Source: an uncultured Desulfobulbus sp. (GTDB lineage: Bacteria > Desulfobacterota > Desulfobulbia > Desulfobulbales > Desulfobulbaceae). From it: a stretch of 64,000 nucleotides of DNA. The stretch lies in the NCBI RefSeq assembly GCF_963664075.1, contig NZ_OY760916.1:3059001-3123000 (forward strand), written 5' to 3'. Positions 51,905-61,065 of the stretch are shown here, one piece after another (the stretch's first letter is position 1; every line of letters begins with the position of its first letter). The notes under the pieces are model-generated. The model searched no databases. It saw only the letters and a list, made by a program, of their open reading frames with translations, and was not told where the DNA came from. Position numbers and translations under genes: made by a program.

Positions 51905-53422
51905 TTATTTAAGCAGGAGCGACGTTACCTGGGTATGCTGCTGCCAGCTCTGGAACTGATCCAGTAAATGGGTCACCGATCCATGCATCAGATCAATAAA
52001 GGGCTGCGGCCCAAGACCAATCCAGAAGACAAAGAGGAGAAAGGGGGTGAGGACAACAATCTCCCGAATCCCCAGATCTTTGAGGTAGGACTGGTCAGGG
52101 TTGTTGGTGCCACCCCAGACGATTTTCTGCAGCATGCGCAGCATGTAGGCTGCTGCCAGCACGGCACCGGGAATAGCTGCCAGTGCCAGAAAAATATTAT
52201 GTTCAAAGGTACCAGCCAACACCAGGAACTCGCCGACAAAGGAGTTGGTGCCGGGAAACCCGAAAGAAGAGAGCGAGAAAAAGGCGAGAAAAGTCACAAA
52301 CCAGGGCATGTACTTGCCAACGCCAGAAGCCAGTGATAACTCACGGCTATGGGTCCGCTCATAAATCATCCCCACACAGAGGAAGAGACCACCGGTGGTC
52401 ACACCGTGGTTAATCATCTGGAGGATAGCCCCCTCTACGCCGCGGGTATTGAGCACAAAAATACCCAGGGTAACAAAGCCCATATGGCCAACCGAGGAAT
52501 AAGCGATCAGCTTTTTCATATCGTGCTGGGCAAGCGCAGTGAACCCACCGTAGATGATACCGGCGATGGACAGCCACAAAATGGGCTGAGCCAGAAGCAC
52601 GGTGGCATCGGGTGTGATGGGCAAACAGAAACGCAGCAGACCATAGGTACCCATCTTCAGGAGGATGGATGCCAGGATAACCGAACCAGCGGTCGGGGCC
52701 TCAACATGCGCTGCAGGCAACCAGGTGTGGAAGGGAAACATCGGTACCTTGATCGCAAAGGCCAGAAAGAAGGCCAGGAACACCAGCACCTGAAAGGTCA
52801 TTGAGTACGGCTGCCACATCATCTCCGGTATAAAGAAAGAACCGGATTTGAGATAGAGGGCAATAATCGCCACCAGCAGCAGAACCGAACCTGCCAGGGT
52901 GTAGAGAAAGAATTTGATCGATGCATAGGCCTTGCGAGGACCACCCCAGATCGCGATCAACAGATACATGGGGACGAGCATGAACTCCCAGAAGACATAG
53001 AACAGGATGAAATCAAGGGCGACAAATACGCCGATCATCGAGGTCTCCATCACCAGCAGGCAAAACATGAACTGGACAACCCGCTTCTGGATATACTTCC
53101 AGCTCGCCAGCACGCAAAAGGGCATGATGAAGGTGGTAAGCAGGACCAGCAGAATGGAGATACCATCCATACCAACGATGTAGTTGATGTGGAACTGGGG
53201 AATCCATTTGTAGGCCTCGGCAAACTGGTACTTGGTCGAGGCTGCATCAAACCCGGTCAACAGCGGAATGGAAAACAGGGCGGTCAGACTGGTAATGGCA
53301 AGTGCCCATCTGCGGGCAAACTCTTCACCATGGAAGAACAACAGCACCAGCGATCCCGCCAAGGGAAAAAAGATAAGAAAACTGAGGAGGGGAAAACCCT
53401 CTTTAATCACTAACAGATCCAT
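51905..53422 (-). CDS. nuoM: NADH-quinone oxidoreductase subunit M
   Basis: 505 aa, about 14 membrane helices. The TM5 Glu is in YVFWEFMLVPMYLL, with FPFHTWLPAAHVEAPTAGSV and LAQHDMKKLIAYSSVGHMG as diagnostic NuoM blocks. Proton-pumping antiporter-like subunit. AAGGGG lies upstream of ATG 53422; it is 12 nt downstream of the preceding antiporter-like gene. Confidence 0.95.
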   Translation of the reverse strand: MDLLVIKEGFPLLSFLIFFPLAGSLVLLFFHGEEFARRWALAITSLTALFSIPLLTGFDAASTKYQFAEAYKWIPQFHINYIVGMDGISILLVLLTTFIMPFCVLASWKYIQKRVVQFMFCLLVMETSMIGVFVALDFILFYVFWEFMLVPMYLLIAIWGGPRKAYASIKFFLYTLAGSVLLLVAIIALYLKSGSFFIPEMMWQPYSMTFQVLVFLAFFLAFAIKVPMFPFHTWLPAAHVEAPTAGSVILASILLKMGTYGLLRFCLPITPDATVLLAQPILWLSIAGIIYGGFTALAQHDMKKLIAYSSVGHMGFVTLGIFVLNTRGVEGAILQMINHGVTTGGLFLCVGMIYERTHSRELSLASGVGKYMPWFVTFLAFFSLSSFGFPGTNSFVGEFLVLAGTFEHNIFLALAAIPGAVLAAAYMLRMLQKIVWGGTNNPDQSYLKDLGIREIVVLTPFLLFVFWIGLGPQPFIDLMHGSVTHLLDQFQSWQQHTQVTSLLLK

Positions 53423-53434
53423 GTGCTATTCCCC

Positions 53435-55225
53435 TTAAAGCAGCTGAAAAGTAATAAAGGTTATAAGCAGAACGGCAGCCAGCGAGAAAGCGTAGTACAA
53501 AGAGATCTGAATCTGACCACTCTGCAGCAGTCGTACCTTGCTGCCGATACCCCGTACCAGGCGAGCAATGCCGTCGACGACGCCGTCAATTGCATTCCAG
53601 TCAAACCAGCTCCAGAAACGGCTCATTGACATCAGTGAACTCAAACCAACCACCCGGTAGGCCTCGCCCCAAGCTGAATCCGTTGCCTGCAGTGGTTTCT
53701 TGACCAACCAGAGAAAGCCGCTCCCTGCCTTGCGATAGAGCCAATCGATATCCAGACAGATACGATCCACCGGCTCAACGGCATTTTTAAAGAGAAAGAA
53801 AGCAAGAGCTGCAAAACCCAGTAACTGCAGGGTCTCCATGAAGTGGTACATGGTGTGGGGATTGTACTCAACATGGTAGGGAAGCAGATCATAGAGAAAA
53901 CCAGGCGCGGTACCGACCACGATACAGAGGGTGGCCCCAAGGGTCATGGCGATCATCATATTCCAGGGAGGATCACCAGCGGCCTCCCAGGTTTCTTCGC
54001 TGCAGTTGTTTTTGCCAAAAAACAGAAAGTACGGCAGTTTCAAACCGTTATACATAAAGGTACCAGTGGCACCGAACATCAAGAGCCATGAGGCCCAGGA
54101 GATGTGGTGTTCAAAGCCAGCGCCAATGATCATGGATTTACTCGCCCAGGCGGCGAAAAACGGAGCCGCTGAGATGGAGAGACAGCCGATCATGGTAAAG
54201 AAGAAGGTGGCCGGCATCTTGGCATAGAGCCCTCCAAGTTCGGTGAACTTAGATTTACCGGTCATGTAGAGCACAGAGCCGGTCCCCATGAAGAGCAGAC
54301 TCTTATAGAGGATATGCGCCACCGCATGGGCAACAGCACCGTTAATCGCCATCTCGGTACCGATACCGATGGCAACGACCATATAACCGACCTGGGAAAC
54401 AATGGACCAGGCCAGGAGTTTGCGGATGTCATTTTCCATGACCGCGTAGATCACGCCGTAGAGGGCCATGATCACACCGAGCACGATCAGGATCTCCATA
54501 CCGGCACAGGCGCGGGCCAGCGTGTAGACAGCGGTCTTGGTCGTAAAGGCGCAGAGAAAGACCGCACCATTGAAGGAGGCCTCGGAGTAGGCTTCCGGCA
54601 ACCAGGAATGCAGCGGGACTACAGCAGCATTTAAGGCAAAGCCGATCATGATCAGCCAGGTATAGAGCTGCGGATGGGTGACATCCAGGAGACTGAAGGT
54701 AATGTTGCCCTCTGCCTGGTAGCGCAGCATGATACCGGCCAGGAGAATGATACCACCAATGGTATGAATCAGCAGGTAGCGGTACCCCACCTGCAGTGAC
54801 TGCGGCCCGCGACGGAACCAGATCAAGAAGACCGAGGCAAAGGCCATCATCTCCCAGAAAAAGAAGAGGCTCAGGTAGTCGCCACAGTAGATGGTCCCCA
54901 GAGAACCGGCTGCGTAAAACCAGGCAGCCATGTGCTCGCCAGCCCGGTCCACCTTCAGTCCGTAGAGGGTGCCGATCACTGCCATCAAGGCCATGATCAG
55001 GGCAAAAACGGTGGAGAGTTTATCTATGCGGCCAAAGACCAGCTGCCAGTCCATGAACTGAAACTGACCAAAGGTTCCACTGAGGGTAGTATTCAGGGCC
55101 ACCGCACATAAAGCCAACAGCGGCACCAGAAAAAGGTAGGGCTTACGCAACGGCCCCTGAATGAAGGGCAACAGCAGCGCCCCTCCTATCAGGAGCAATG
55201 AGGGATGAATAAAACCAGGGGTCAT
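53435..55225 (-). CDS. NuoL-position antiporter-like subunit, MrpD-like core with NuoL-type C-terminus
   Basis: 596 aa, about 14-16 membrane helices. The core keeps the TM5 Glu (LFFFWEMMAFASVFLIW) and AAVVPLHSWLPEAYSEASFN, NDIRKLLAWSIVSQVGYMVV, which look like Mrp/hydrogenase-type proton or sodium antiporter subunits. The tail (WNAIDGVVDGIARLVRGIG followed by SKVRLLQSGQIQ and a last membrane helix) resembles the NuoL end that carries the lateral helix. It probably fills the NuoL position. Its ATG overlaps the stop of the 90-aa gene (ATGA). Confidence 0.82.
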   Translation of the reverse strand: MTPGFIHPSLLLIGGALLLPFIQGPLRKPYLFLVPLLALCAVALNTTLSGTFGQFQFMDWQLVFGRIDKLSTVFALIMALMAVIGTLYGLKVDRAGEHMAAWFYAAGSLGTIYCGDYLSLFFFWEMMAFASVFLIWFRRGPQSLQVGYRYLLIHTIGGIILLAGIMLRYQAEGNITFSLLDVTHPQLYTWLIMIGFALNAAVVPLHSWLPEAYSEASFNGAVFLCAFTTKTAVYTLARACAGMEILIVLGVIMALYGVIYAVMENDIRKLLAWSIVSQVGYMVVAIGIGTEMAINGAVAHAVAHILYKSLLFMGTGSVLYMTGKSKFTELGGLYAKMPATFFFTMIGCLSISAAPFFAAWASKSMIIGAGFEHHISWASWLLMFGATGTFMYNGLKLPYFLFFGKNNCSEETWEAAGDPPWNMMIAMTLGATLCIVVGTAPGFLYDLLPYHVEYNPHTMYHFMETLQLLGFAALAFFLFKNAVEPVDRICLDIDWLYRKAGSGFLWLVKKPLQATDSAWGEAYRVVGLSSLMSMSRFWSWFDWNAIDGVVDGIARLVRGIGSKVRLLQSGQIQISLYYAFSLAAVLLITFITFQLL

Positions 55226-55494
55226 GCTTCTTCCTCACTGGATTGGGTACGTGTATAAAAGTCGGTCGGGGCTTGGATGCCGGAGCGGCCAAACCAACGT
55301 GCCGCACCTATGATCACGGCAGCCGCAGCAAAACCGAACAGAGACCAGAAACAGGGAACGTGCTGCTCCACCCAGCTATGGGCGTGGTGGGTGTCGACTA
55401 AGAGCGAGCTTGCGGCAATAACAGCCAGCAGCACGTAGCAGACCACGACCACAGTTTTCAACCGGGCTTGCAGGTATTTGATTATGGCAATCAT
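55222..55494 (-). CDS. Small membrane protein within nuo operon
   Basis: 90 aa with two predicted membrane helices (TVVVVCYVLLAVIAASSLL and FWSLFGFAAAAVIIGAA), a His-rich loop (DTHHAHSWVEQH) and an acidic tail (SSEEEA). Both ends overlap neighbours by ATGA, so it is fully integrated in the operon and translationally coupled with two antiporter-like subunits. I do not recognise a named family; small two-helix proteins next to Mrp-type subunits can be MrpF/G/E-like, but the sequence does not show this clearly. Confidence 0.7.
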   Translation of the reverse strand: MIAIIKYLQARLKTVVVVCYVLLAVIAASSLLVDTHHAHSWVEQHVPCFWSLFGFAAAAVIIGAARWFGRSGIQAPTDFYTRTQSSEEEA

Positions 55495-56990
55495 CCTATG
55501 ACCATCCTGACAAATTGCATCATGAAGTTGGGATAGATACCTATGATGACCGAGATGGTAGCCGCGATCAACAGCGGTATCAACATGGAGAGCGGTGCCT
55601 CTTTAATGCCGGTTTCTGCCTGACCATTCGGGCGCTTACCAAAGAAGGCCTTGTAGGTGATCGGAGCAAAGTAGCCGACGTTCAATACGGTGGAGGCGAT
55701 GAGAATCATCAGAATCCCCACCTGGGAGGCTTCCATGGAACCGACCAGCAGATACCACTTGGAAACAAAGCCCGCCACCGGTGGCGCTCCAATCATGGAG
55801 AGCGAGGCCACGGCAAAGGCACCAAAGGTAAAGGGCATGGTCCGCCCCAGACCGGACATCTCTGAGATGTATTTCTTGTGGGCAGCGATATAGATCGCAC
55901 CGGCACAGAAGAACAGGGTGATCTTGGAGAAGGCATGGTTGACGATATGAATCAACCCGCCCTCAATACCATGGGGAGTGAGCAGGGCCACACCCAGAAT
56001 AATATAGGAGAGCTGGCTCACCGTTGAGTAGGCCAGACGCGCCTTGAGGTTGTCCTTGGACAGCGCAATCATCGAGGCGACAATAATGGTAAATCCGACA
56101 AAGTAGGCCGTGGGAATCCCCAGGTTCAACTTGTCCATAACGTCCACACCAAAAACATAGAGCATGGTGCGGGTGGTACAGAAGACACCGACCTTAACAA
56201 CGGCAACCGCATGCAAGAGTGCGGAGACTGGCGTGGGCGCGACCATGGCACCCGGCAGCCAGTGATGAAACGGCATGACACCGTTTTTGGCAAAGCCGAA
56301 GATACAGAAGATGTAGAGCATGGTCACAACCCAATCTTTGGCTGTACTGGGGATGATGCCCGCATGAATGGAATGCGGAAAATCAAGGGTCCCGGACAAC
56401 ACGTAGATCAGGATAATGGCCGGCAACAGAAAAAATTTGGCGGTGGTGGTCAGGTAGATAATATACTTGCGGGCACCGTCATAGGATTCTGCATCCTGGT
56501 GATGAGCAACCAGCGGATAGGTGCAGACCGAAACAATCTCGTAGAAGAGATAGAGGGTGAACAGGTTATCCGAGAAGGCAACACCAATGGCACCAAAAAT
56601 AGCCAAGGCAAAACAGGCGTTAAAGCGTGTCTGGCAGGGCTCGTCATGGGCCCGCATATAGCCCATGGAGTAGTAGACCGCGATGATCCACAGGGAGGAG
56701 GCCACCAGGGCAAAGATCATGGAAAACCCATCAGCACGCAGGCTGATAGAAAGTCCCGGCAAGAGGTTGAACAGGGTGAAATGCAGGGTCTGTCCGGCCT
56801 TGATGGCGGGGATAAAGGTCAGGACCATAATAAAGAGCAGCACCGAGGAGCAGGAGGAGATAAACTCCCGCAGGTTCGGATGTTTCTTCATGGTCATTAC
56901 AACCAAGCTGCCAAACAGTGGTATGATCACTGCCAGCAGGAGGTTGGCATTTTCAACAACAGGGGCAAGTTCAGGGGTCAGGACATGCAT
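55491..56990 (-). CDS. MrpD-like antiporter subunit (fourth pump of the complex I operon)
   Basis: 499 aa, about 14 membrane helices. TM5 Glu in LYLFYEIVSVCTYPLVA, VMPFHHWLPGAMVAPTPVSALLH-type block (read here as MPFHHWLPGAMVAPTPVSAL), KDNLKARLAYSTVSQLSYI and APPVAGFVSKWYLLVG. It is closer in appearance to MrpD or hydrogenase/multisubunit cation antiporter subunits than to NuoL. With NuoN, NuoM and the 596-aa protein it gives four antiporter-like subunits in one operon. Start ATG 56990 (MHVLTPEL). Confidence 0.83.
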   Translation of the reverse strand: MHVLTPELAPVVENANLLLAVIIPLFGSLVVMTMKKHPNLREFISSCSSVLLFIMVLTFIPAIKAGQTLHFTLFNLLPGLSISLRADGFSMIFALVASSLWIIAVYYSMGYMRAHDEPCQTRFNACFALAIFGAIGVAFSDNLFTLYLFYEIVSVCTYPLVAHHQDAESYDGARKYIIYLTTTAKFFLLPAIILIYVLSGTLDFPHSIHAGIIPSTAKDWVVTMLYIFCIFGFAKNGVMPFHHWLPGAMVAPTPVSALLHAVAVVKVGVFCTTRTMLYVFGVDVMDKLNLGIPTAYFVGFTIIVASMIALSKDNLKARLAYSTVSQLSYIILGVALLTPHGIEGGLIHIVNHAFSKITLFFCAGAIYIAAHKKYISEMSGLGRTMPFTFGAFAVASLSMIGAPPVAGFVSKWYLLVGSMEASQVGILMILIASTVLNVGYFAPITYKAFFGKRPNGQAETGIKEAPLSMLIPLLIAATISVIIGIYPNFMMQFVRMVIG

Positions 56991-57005
56991 AGTTTCTCTC
57001 TCCCC

Positions 57006-57332
57006 TTATCCTTGCAGATCAGTCAGATCATCAGTTTCTATCGATTTATAGTTCCGATAGACTGCGATCAGAATACTGACGGCGATCGCTGCCTCTGCTG
57101 CAGCAATAGCCATGATGAACAGGGTAAAAATCTGGCCAACAGCCGGTTCAGGAGAGGTGAAGCGACTAAAAGCCATGAAGTTAGTTGAGGCGGCTGCCAG
57201 AATAAACTCCGAGGAGACCAGCATGCCGATGACAGTTCGACGCACGACCATACCGTATACCCCGAAGGAAAACAGCAGGGCGCCGATCACCAGATAGGTG
57301 GTGAGGCAATTGTAAAGATTGAGCAGTTGCAT
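57006..57332 (-). CDS. nuoK: NADH-quinone oxidoreductase subunit K
   Basis: 108 aa, three membrane helices. The two conserved membrane Glu are visible in SSEFILAAASTNFMAF and IAAAEAAIAVSILIAVY, and the start VIGALLFSFGVYGMVVRRT fits NuoK. It forms part of the proton path at the hinge between NuoJ and the antiporter-like subunits. It begins 3 nt after nuoJ. Confidence 0.96.
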   Translation of the reverse strand: MQLLNLYNCLTTYLVIGALLFSFGVYGMVVRRTVIGMLVSSEFILAAASTNFMAFSRFTSPEPAVGQIFTLFIMAIAAAEAAIAVSILIAVYRNYKSIETDDLTDLQG

Positions 57333-57335
57333 CGG

Positions 57336-57890
57336 TTAATTTCTCCCTTTCTGTGCAAGCACCAAGGCGCCGATGATGGCCAAAAGCAGAACCAAAGAAA
57401 TAAGTTCGAACACGTACCCATAGTTGGTCAAGAGTGCCAGACCAACCGCTTTGATGTCACCTGCTCCCGTACGGGGGAAGACCTGCCACTCAGTTTTAAG
57501 ACCGAGCAGACTCAAGGCAGCAAAAAGCAGACCGGCAACACTGGCAGCCAGGGGGCCAGCCAGGGCAGAATGACCTTTCATCCCCACAGACTGCTGTTCT
57601 TCAGGAGTGGCCATCATGATACCAAAGGCAATCAAAATGGAGACCGCACCCACATAAATCAGCATCTGCATCATGGCCAAGAAGGGGCTGAGCAGAAAAT
57701 AGTAGACGCCGGCCAACCCGGTAAAACAGACGGCAAGCCCTGCTACAGCCCGAACCAGCCGTTTGGAGTTGACTGCGATAAACGCTCCGGCAACAACCAG
57801 CGCCACAGTCAGCAAAAAGATGATGCCAACCACACCCTCAGGTGAAAAGAGGCTGGGGGCAGCACCCGTCTGAGCGACTAACGTTTGCAT
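57336..57890 (-). CDS. nuoJ: NADH-quinone oxidoreductase subunit J
   Basis: 184 aa, five membrane helices. The pi-bulge helix segment (FLAMMQMLIYVGAVSILIAF) is clear. It overlaps the nuoI stop by 13 nt, so translation is coupled. Length and helix number are normal for NuoJ. Confidence 0.95.
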   Translation of the reverse strand: MQTLVAQTGAAPSLFSPEGVVGIIFLLTVALVVAGAFIAVNSKRLVRAVAGLAVCFTGLAGVYYFLLSPFLAMMQMLIYVGAVSILIAFGIMMATPEEQQSVGMKGHSALAGPLAASVAGLLFAALSLLGLKTEWQVFPRTGAGDIKAVGLALLTNYGYVFELISLVLLLAIIGALVLAQKGRN

Positions 57891-58330
57891 GTGTTCTGAT
57901 CCTCCAACCGTTTTATCAGGTCAATGATAAAGTCATTTTTGTCAAAGCTGGCCAGGTTGTAGACCTTGGAATAGCGCAGAGCGTTAAAATTACAGCTCTC
58001 GACGCAGGATCCACAGAGACTGCACTTGGTGAAATCAAGTACATAGGAAGTGAGGACCTTACCCTTCCCGTTCTCGTTTTTCTTACTGGACAGGGTGATA
58101 CAGCCGGAGGGACAGGCACGCTGGCACATACCGCAGGCTATGCAGTTGGGTGCGCCGGTTTCCTCGTTGCCAATCAGTTCAATATGACCCCGGAATTTCG
58201 GTGTCATGGTCGGCACCTCCCAGGGATACTGTTCGGTCACCACCGGTTTAAAAAACTCCCGGGCGGTGATCATCATGCCGGTGACCAGGCTCTTACCGCC
58301 GGTGATAATTTCGCTCCAATACCCACTCAT
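57878..58330 (-). CDS. nuoI: NADH-quinone oxidoreductase subunit I
   Basis: 150 aa. Two [4Fe-4S] motifs, CIACGMCQRACPSGC and CSLCGSCVESCNFNALRYS, carry clusters N6a/N6b that pass electrons to NuoB. N-terminal amphipathic segment (KSLVTGMMITAREFFKP) docks it to the membrane arm. The start ATG 58330 lies 1 nt after the nuoH stop. Confidence 0.96.
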   Translation of the reverse strand: MSGYWSEIITGGKSLVTGMMITAREFFKPVVTEQYPWEVPTMTPKFRGHIELIGNEETGAPNCIACGMCQRACPSGCITLSSKKNENGKGKVLTSYVLDFTKCSLCGSCVESCNFNALRYSKVYNLASFDKNDFIIDLIKRLEDQNTCKR

Positions 58331-58331
58331 G

Positions 58332-59324
58332 TCAGAACACCTTGATCAGGGCTGCGGTAATCAACAGATTAGCCATGGAAAAGGGAATCAGGATCTTCCA
58401 GCTCAGATTGAGCAACCGATAAATCTGAACGCGGGGAAAGGTCCAGCGAATCCAGATGAAGGTGAAGATCAGGATATAGATTTTAATCAAGAACCACCAG
58501 ATGCCTGAGGTCATGCCGAAGGGGCCGTCCCAGCCACCCAGAAAGAGGGTTGCGGTGAGGCAGGCACCGACCACGATGTTGAGATATTCCCCCATCATGA
58601 ACAGACCAAAGCCCATGGAACCGTATTCGGTCATAAAGCCCGCAACCAGCTCACTCTCGGCCTCAGCCATATCAAAGGGAGCGCGGTTGGTTTCAGCAAC
58701 GGAACAGATAAAAAAGATGAGAAAGGAAATCCACATGGTCACAAAATGACCATTTTCCAGCCGGAAAATATTCCAGTGCCAGAAGCCCCCCTGCTGATCC
58801 AGGGCGATCTCCCGCAGGTTCATAGAACCGGAGATCATAACCACCGTAATCACAGTGACGAGCATGGGAATCTCATAGGCCAGGTTCTGGGAGACAGAAC
58901 GGGCACCGGAGATGATTGCGTATTTATTGCCGGAGGCCCAGCCACCAAGAAGAATGGCGATCATGCCAATGGAGGCCAGCGCAAAGAGCAGGAGCACGGA
59001 GAGCTCCATATTGCGGGCACCGACATTTTCAGAAAAAGGAATAACCACCATGGAGGTGATCGCGGGGATCATCGCCAGAACGGGGGCAACACGAAAGAGG
59101 ATGCCATCGACTCCCTGGGGAACGAGCAGCTGCTTGCTCAGCAGCTTCAAGCCGTCGCAGAGGGGCTGCAGGAGGCCCTGGTAGCCAGCCTCCATGGGGC
59201 CGGTCCGTCGTTGAATACGGGCAGCGCCCTTACGTTCACACCACCCAAGCCATGCAGCGTTGACACCGGCAAAGGCCATTATGCCAACCAGGTACAAGAG
59301 GGCGCGCCAAATACTTGTTTCCAT
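58332..59324 (-). CDS. nuoH: NADH-quinone oxidoreductase subunit H
   Basis: 330 aa, eight membrane helices. Conserved GAARIQRRTGPMEAGYQGLL, PFDMAEAESELVAGFMTEYG and WIRWTFPRVQIYRLLNLSWK. It forms the quinone cavity and first half-channel. GAGAGG lies upstream of ATG 59324, 20 nt after nuoD. Confidence 0.97.
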   Translation of the reverse strand: METSIWRALLYLVGIMAFAGVNAAWLGWCERKGAARIQRRTGPMEAGYQGLLQPLCDGLKLLSKQLLVPQGVDGILFRVAPVLAMIPAITSMVVIPFSENVGARNMELSVLLLFALASIGMIAILLGGWASGNKYAIISGARSVSQNLAYEIPMLVTVITVVMISGSMNLREIALDQQGGFWHWNIFRLENGHFVTMWISFLIFFICSVAETNRAPFDMAEAESELVAGFMTEYGSMGFGLFMMGEYLNIVVGACLTATLFLGGWDGPFGMTSGIWWFLIKIYILIFTFIWIRWTFPRVQIYRLLNLSWKILIPFSMANLLITAALIKVF

Positions 59325-59344
59325 ATATCACATACCTCTCTTGA

Positions 59345-60463
59345 TCAGCGGTCAATCTCGGGAATAACGAGGTCAAGGCTTCCCATGAAAGCCAGGGCAT
59401 CGGCAAGGAGCATACCCTCGGCCACCTCACCAAACAGACTTAGGTTACAAAACGTCGGTGAACGCAGCTTGAGCTTATAGGGGTTCTTGTCGCCTGTGCA
59501 CACCAAACGATGCCCCAGGGCCCCACGTGCGGTCTCAACGGCTGAGTAGTAGTAACCGGCCTCAGGCTTGAGAACTTTGGGAACCTTGGCCATAACCGGT
59601 CCGTCAGGCAATTTATCCAGGGCCTGCTCTATAATCCGCAGGGATTGTTCGACCTCATCCATGCGCACCATATAGCGGGCCATGGAATCACATTCGTCAT
59701 AGACCGGGATATCGAAATCAAACTCAGAGTAGATGGAGTAGGCTTCGTTTTTGCGCACGTCGTAGTTGATTCCGGAACCACGGGCTACCGGACCGGTGGC
59801 ACCGTAGCGGCGGCACTGTTCCTGGCTGATGAAACCGATATCTTTGATACGCTTGATCAGGATCACGTTGCCGGTGACCAGGTCGTGATACATACGCTGC
59901 CAGCGTGAGCGCAGCCGTTTGATAAAGGCGCGGGTACCGGTGATGAACTCATCATCGATATCGTTGTAGACGCCGCCAAAACGCATATAACAGTAGGTTA
60001 GACGGGAGCCGGTGATGCGTTCCAGCAGATCGATGATCTGCTCGCGGTCATCAAAGGCGTACAAGAGGGGAGTAAAACCACCAAGGTCGAGGAGAAAAGC
60101 GGCCCACCACAACAGGTGGCTGGCAATACGGTTAAGCTCAACCGTGATCACCCGGATGTATTCCGCACGCTCTGGCACCTCAATACCGGCGGCCTTTTCA
60201 ACTGCAAGGGCCCAGCCGTGATTGAAGGCAAGCGCGTGGAGGTAATCCATACGGGCGGTGTTGGGCATAAACTGCGCATAGCTGCCGGCCTCGGCCAGCT
60301 TCTCGTGCATGCGGTGAATGTAGCCCAGGACCGGTTCCGCCTTAACGATATACTCGCCGTCCATGGTCATTTTTACTCGCAGGACGCCGTGGGTGGCAGG
60401 ATGCTGTGGTCCTACATTGAGGACAAAGGTCTCATCATGCCGCGGTGCTACTGGTACGGTCAT
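59345..60463 (-). CDS. nuoD: NADH-quinone oxidoreductase subunit D
   Basis: 372 aa, stand-alone (not fused to NuoC). NVGPQHPATHGVLRV carries the quinone-binding His, and GPVARGSGINYDVRKNEAY, YYYSAVETARGALGH and ALAFMGSLDLVIPEIDR are diagnostic. The Cys pairs that bind NiFe in related hydrogenases are absent, as expected of NuoD. It overlaps nuoC by ATGA. Confidence 0.97.
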   Translation of the reverse strand: MTVPVAPRHDETFVLNVGPQHPATHGVLRVKMTMDGEYIVKAEPVLGYIHRMHEKLAEAGSYAQFMPNTARMDYLHALAFNHGWALAVEKAAGIEVPERAEYIRVITVELNRIASHLLWWAAFLLDLGGFTPLLYAFDDREQIIDLLERITGSRLTYCYMRFGGVYNDIDDEFITGTRAFIKRLRSRWQRMYHDLVTGNVILIKRIKDIGFISQEQCRRYGATGPVARGSGINYDVRKNEAYSIYSEFDFDIPVYDECDSMARYMVRMDEVEQSLRIIEQALDKLPDGPVMAKVPKVLKPEAGYYYSAVETARGALGHRLVCTGDKNPYKLKLRSPTFCNLSLFGEVAEGMLLADALAFMGSLDLVIPEIDR

Positions 60464-60948
60464 GGCATATAATCCTTACGAAGGGGGAAAAAGTCAGCGT
60501 CTTCCGGCAGGAGAATTCGGATCAGGTTGGGATGATCCTGGAACAGGACGCCATAGAAATCAAAGGTTTCACGCTCGTGCCAGTCGGCAGAAGGAAAAAC
60601 CCCAGTAATGGTGGGTAACTCCGGAGTATCACGCGGAATACGCGTGCGTACCATAACACGGCAGTGCTCACCGCCAAGTCGGTTATAGTCGTAGACGACC
60701 TCGAGCTGTTGCTGATCGAGCCAGTCAACGCCGGAGATCGATTCAAGAAAATAGCCTTCTTTGTCCATAACCTCGGCAATTGCTACCACCTGATCCTGGG
60801 TGACCAGGACCTCAACATGATGGCCGTGCTTCGCCGGGTCAGTCACCCGAATCCCAGGTGCATCGGTGAGCCCTTCTTCCGGGGCGGTTGACGCAACTTC
60901 GGGGATAAGCTCCTGAAGAGCCTTTAGTGTAGTCTCTTGTAATGCCAT
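60460..60948 (-). CDS. nuoC: NADH-quinone oxidoreductase subunit C
   Basis: 162 aa. The 30-kDa-subunit signature is present (ADWHERETFDFYGVLFQDHPN, split here: WHERETFDFYGV and FQDHPNLIRILLPEDA). Its N-terminal 35 residues are variable. It overlaps nuoD by 4 nt, and is separated from nuoB by 117 nt that hold a decayed copy of the dispersed element. Confidence 0.95.
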   Translation of the reverse strand: MALQETTLKALQELIPEVASTAPEEGLTDAPGIRVTDPAKHGHHVEVLVTQDQVVAIAEVMDKEGYFLESISGVDWLDQQQLEVVYDYNRLGGEHCRVMVRTRIPRDTPELPTITGVFPSADWHERETFDFYGVLFQDHPNLIRILLPEDADFFPLRKDYMP

Positions 60949-61023
60949 GAATTTCGATGGGGTTCGTTGTGGATAAAAATCAAAAAGCCGTCTATCTCCG
61001 ACCCATTACAGCTGAGGTGAAGT

Positions 61024-61054
61024 ACGTCGTTCTCAGTTTTTTCAAAGAGCGACA
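61024..61054. repeat. Decayed copy of the dispersed element between nuoC and nuoB
   Basis: ACGTCGTTCTCAG and AGAGCGACAAC around a T-rich loop match the hairpin core of copies A-C with a 2-nt loss in the right arm. The left half of the element is not clearly recognisable upstream. It lies within the operon, so it is transcribed. Confidence 0.5.
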
Positions 61055-61065
61055 ACTGGTGCTGA

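Noticed and set aside
56211-57188. Plus-strand open frame of 325 aa opposite the MrpD-like gene
   Set aside because: Low-complexity Gly/Gln/Asp composition typical of an antisense shadow of a membrane-protein gene; no motif.
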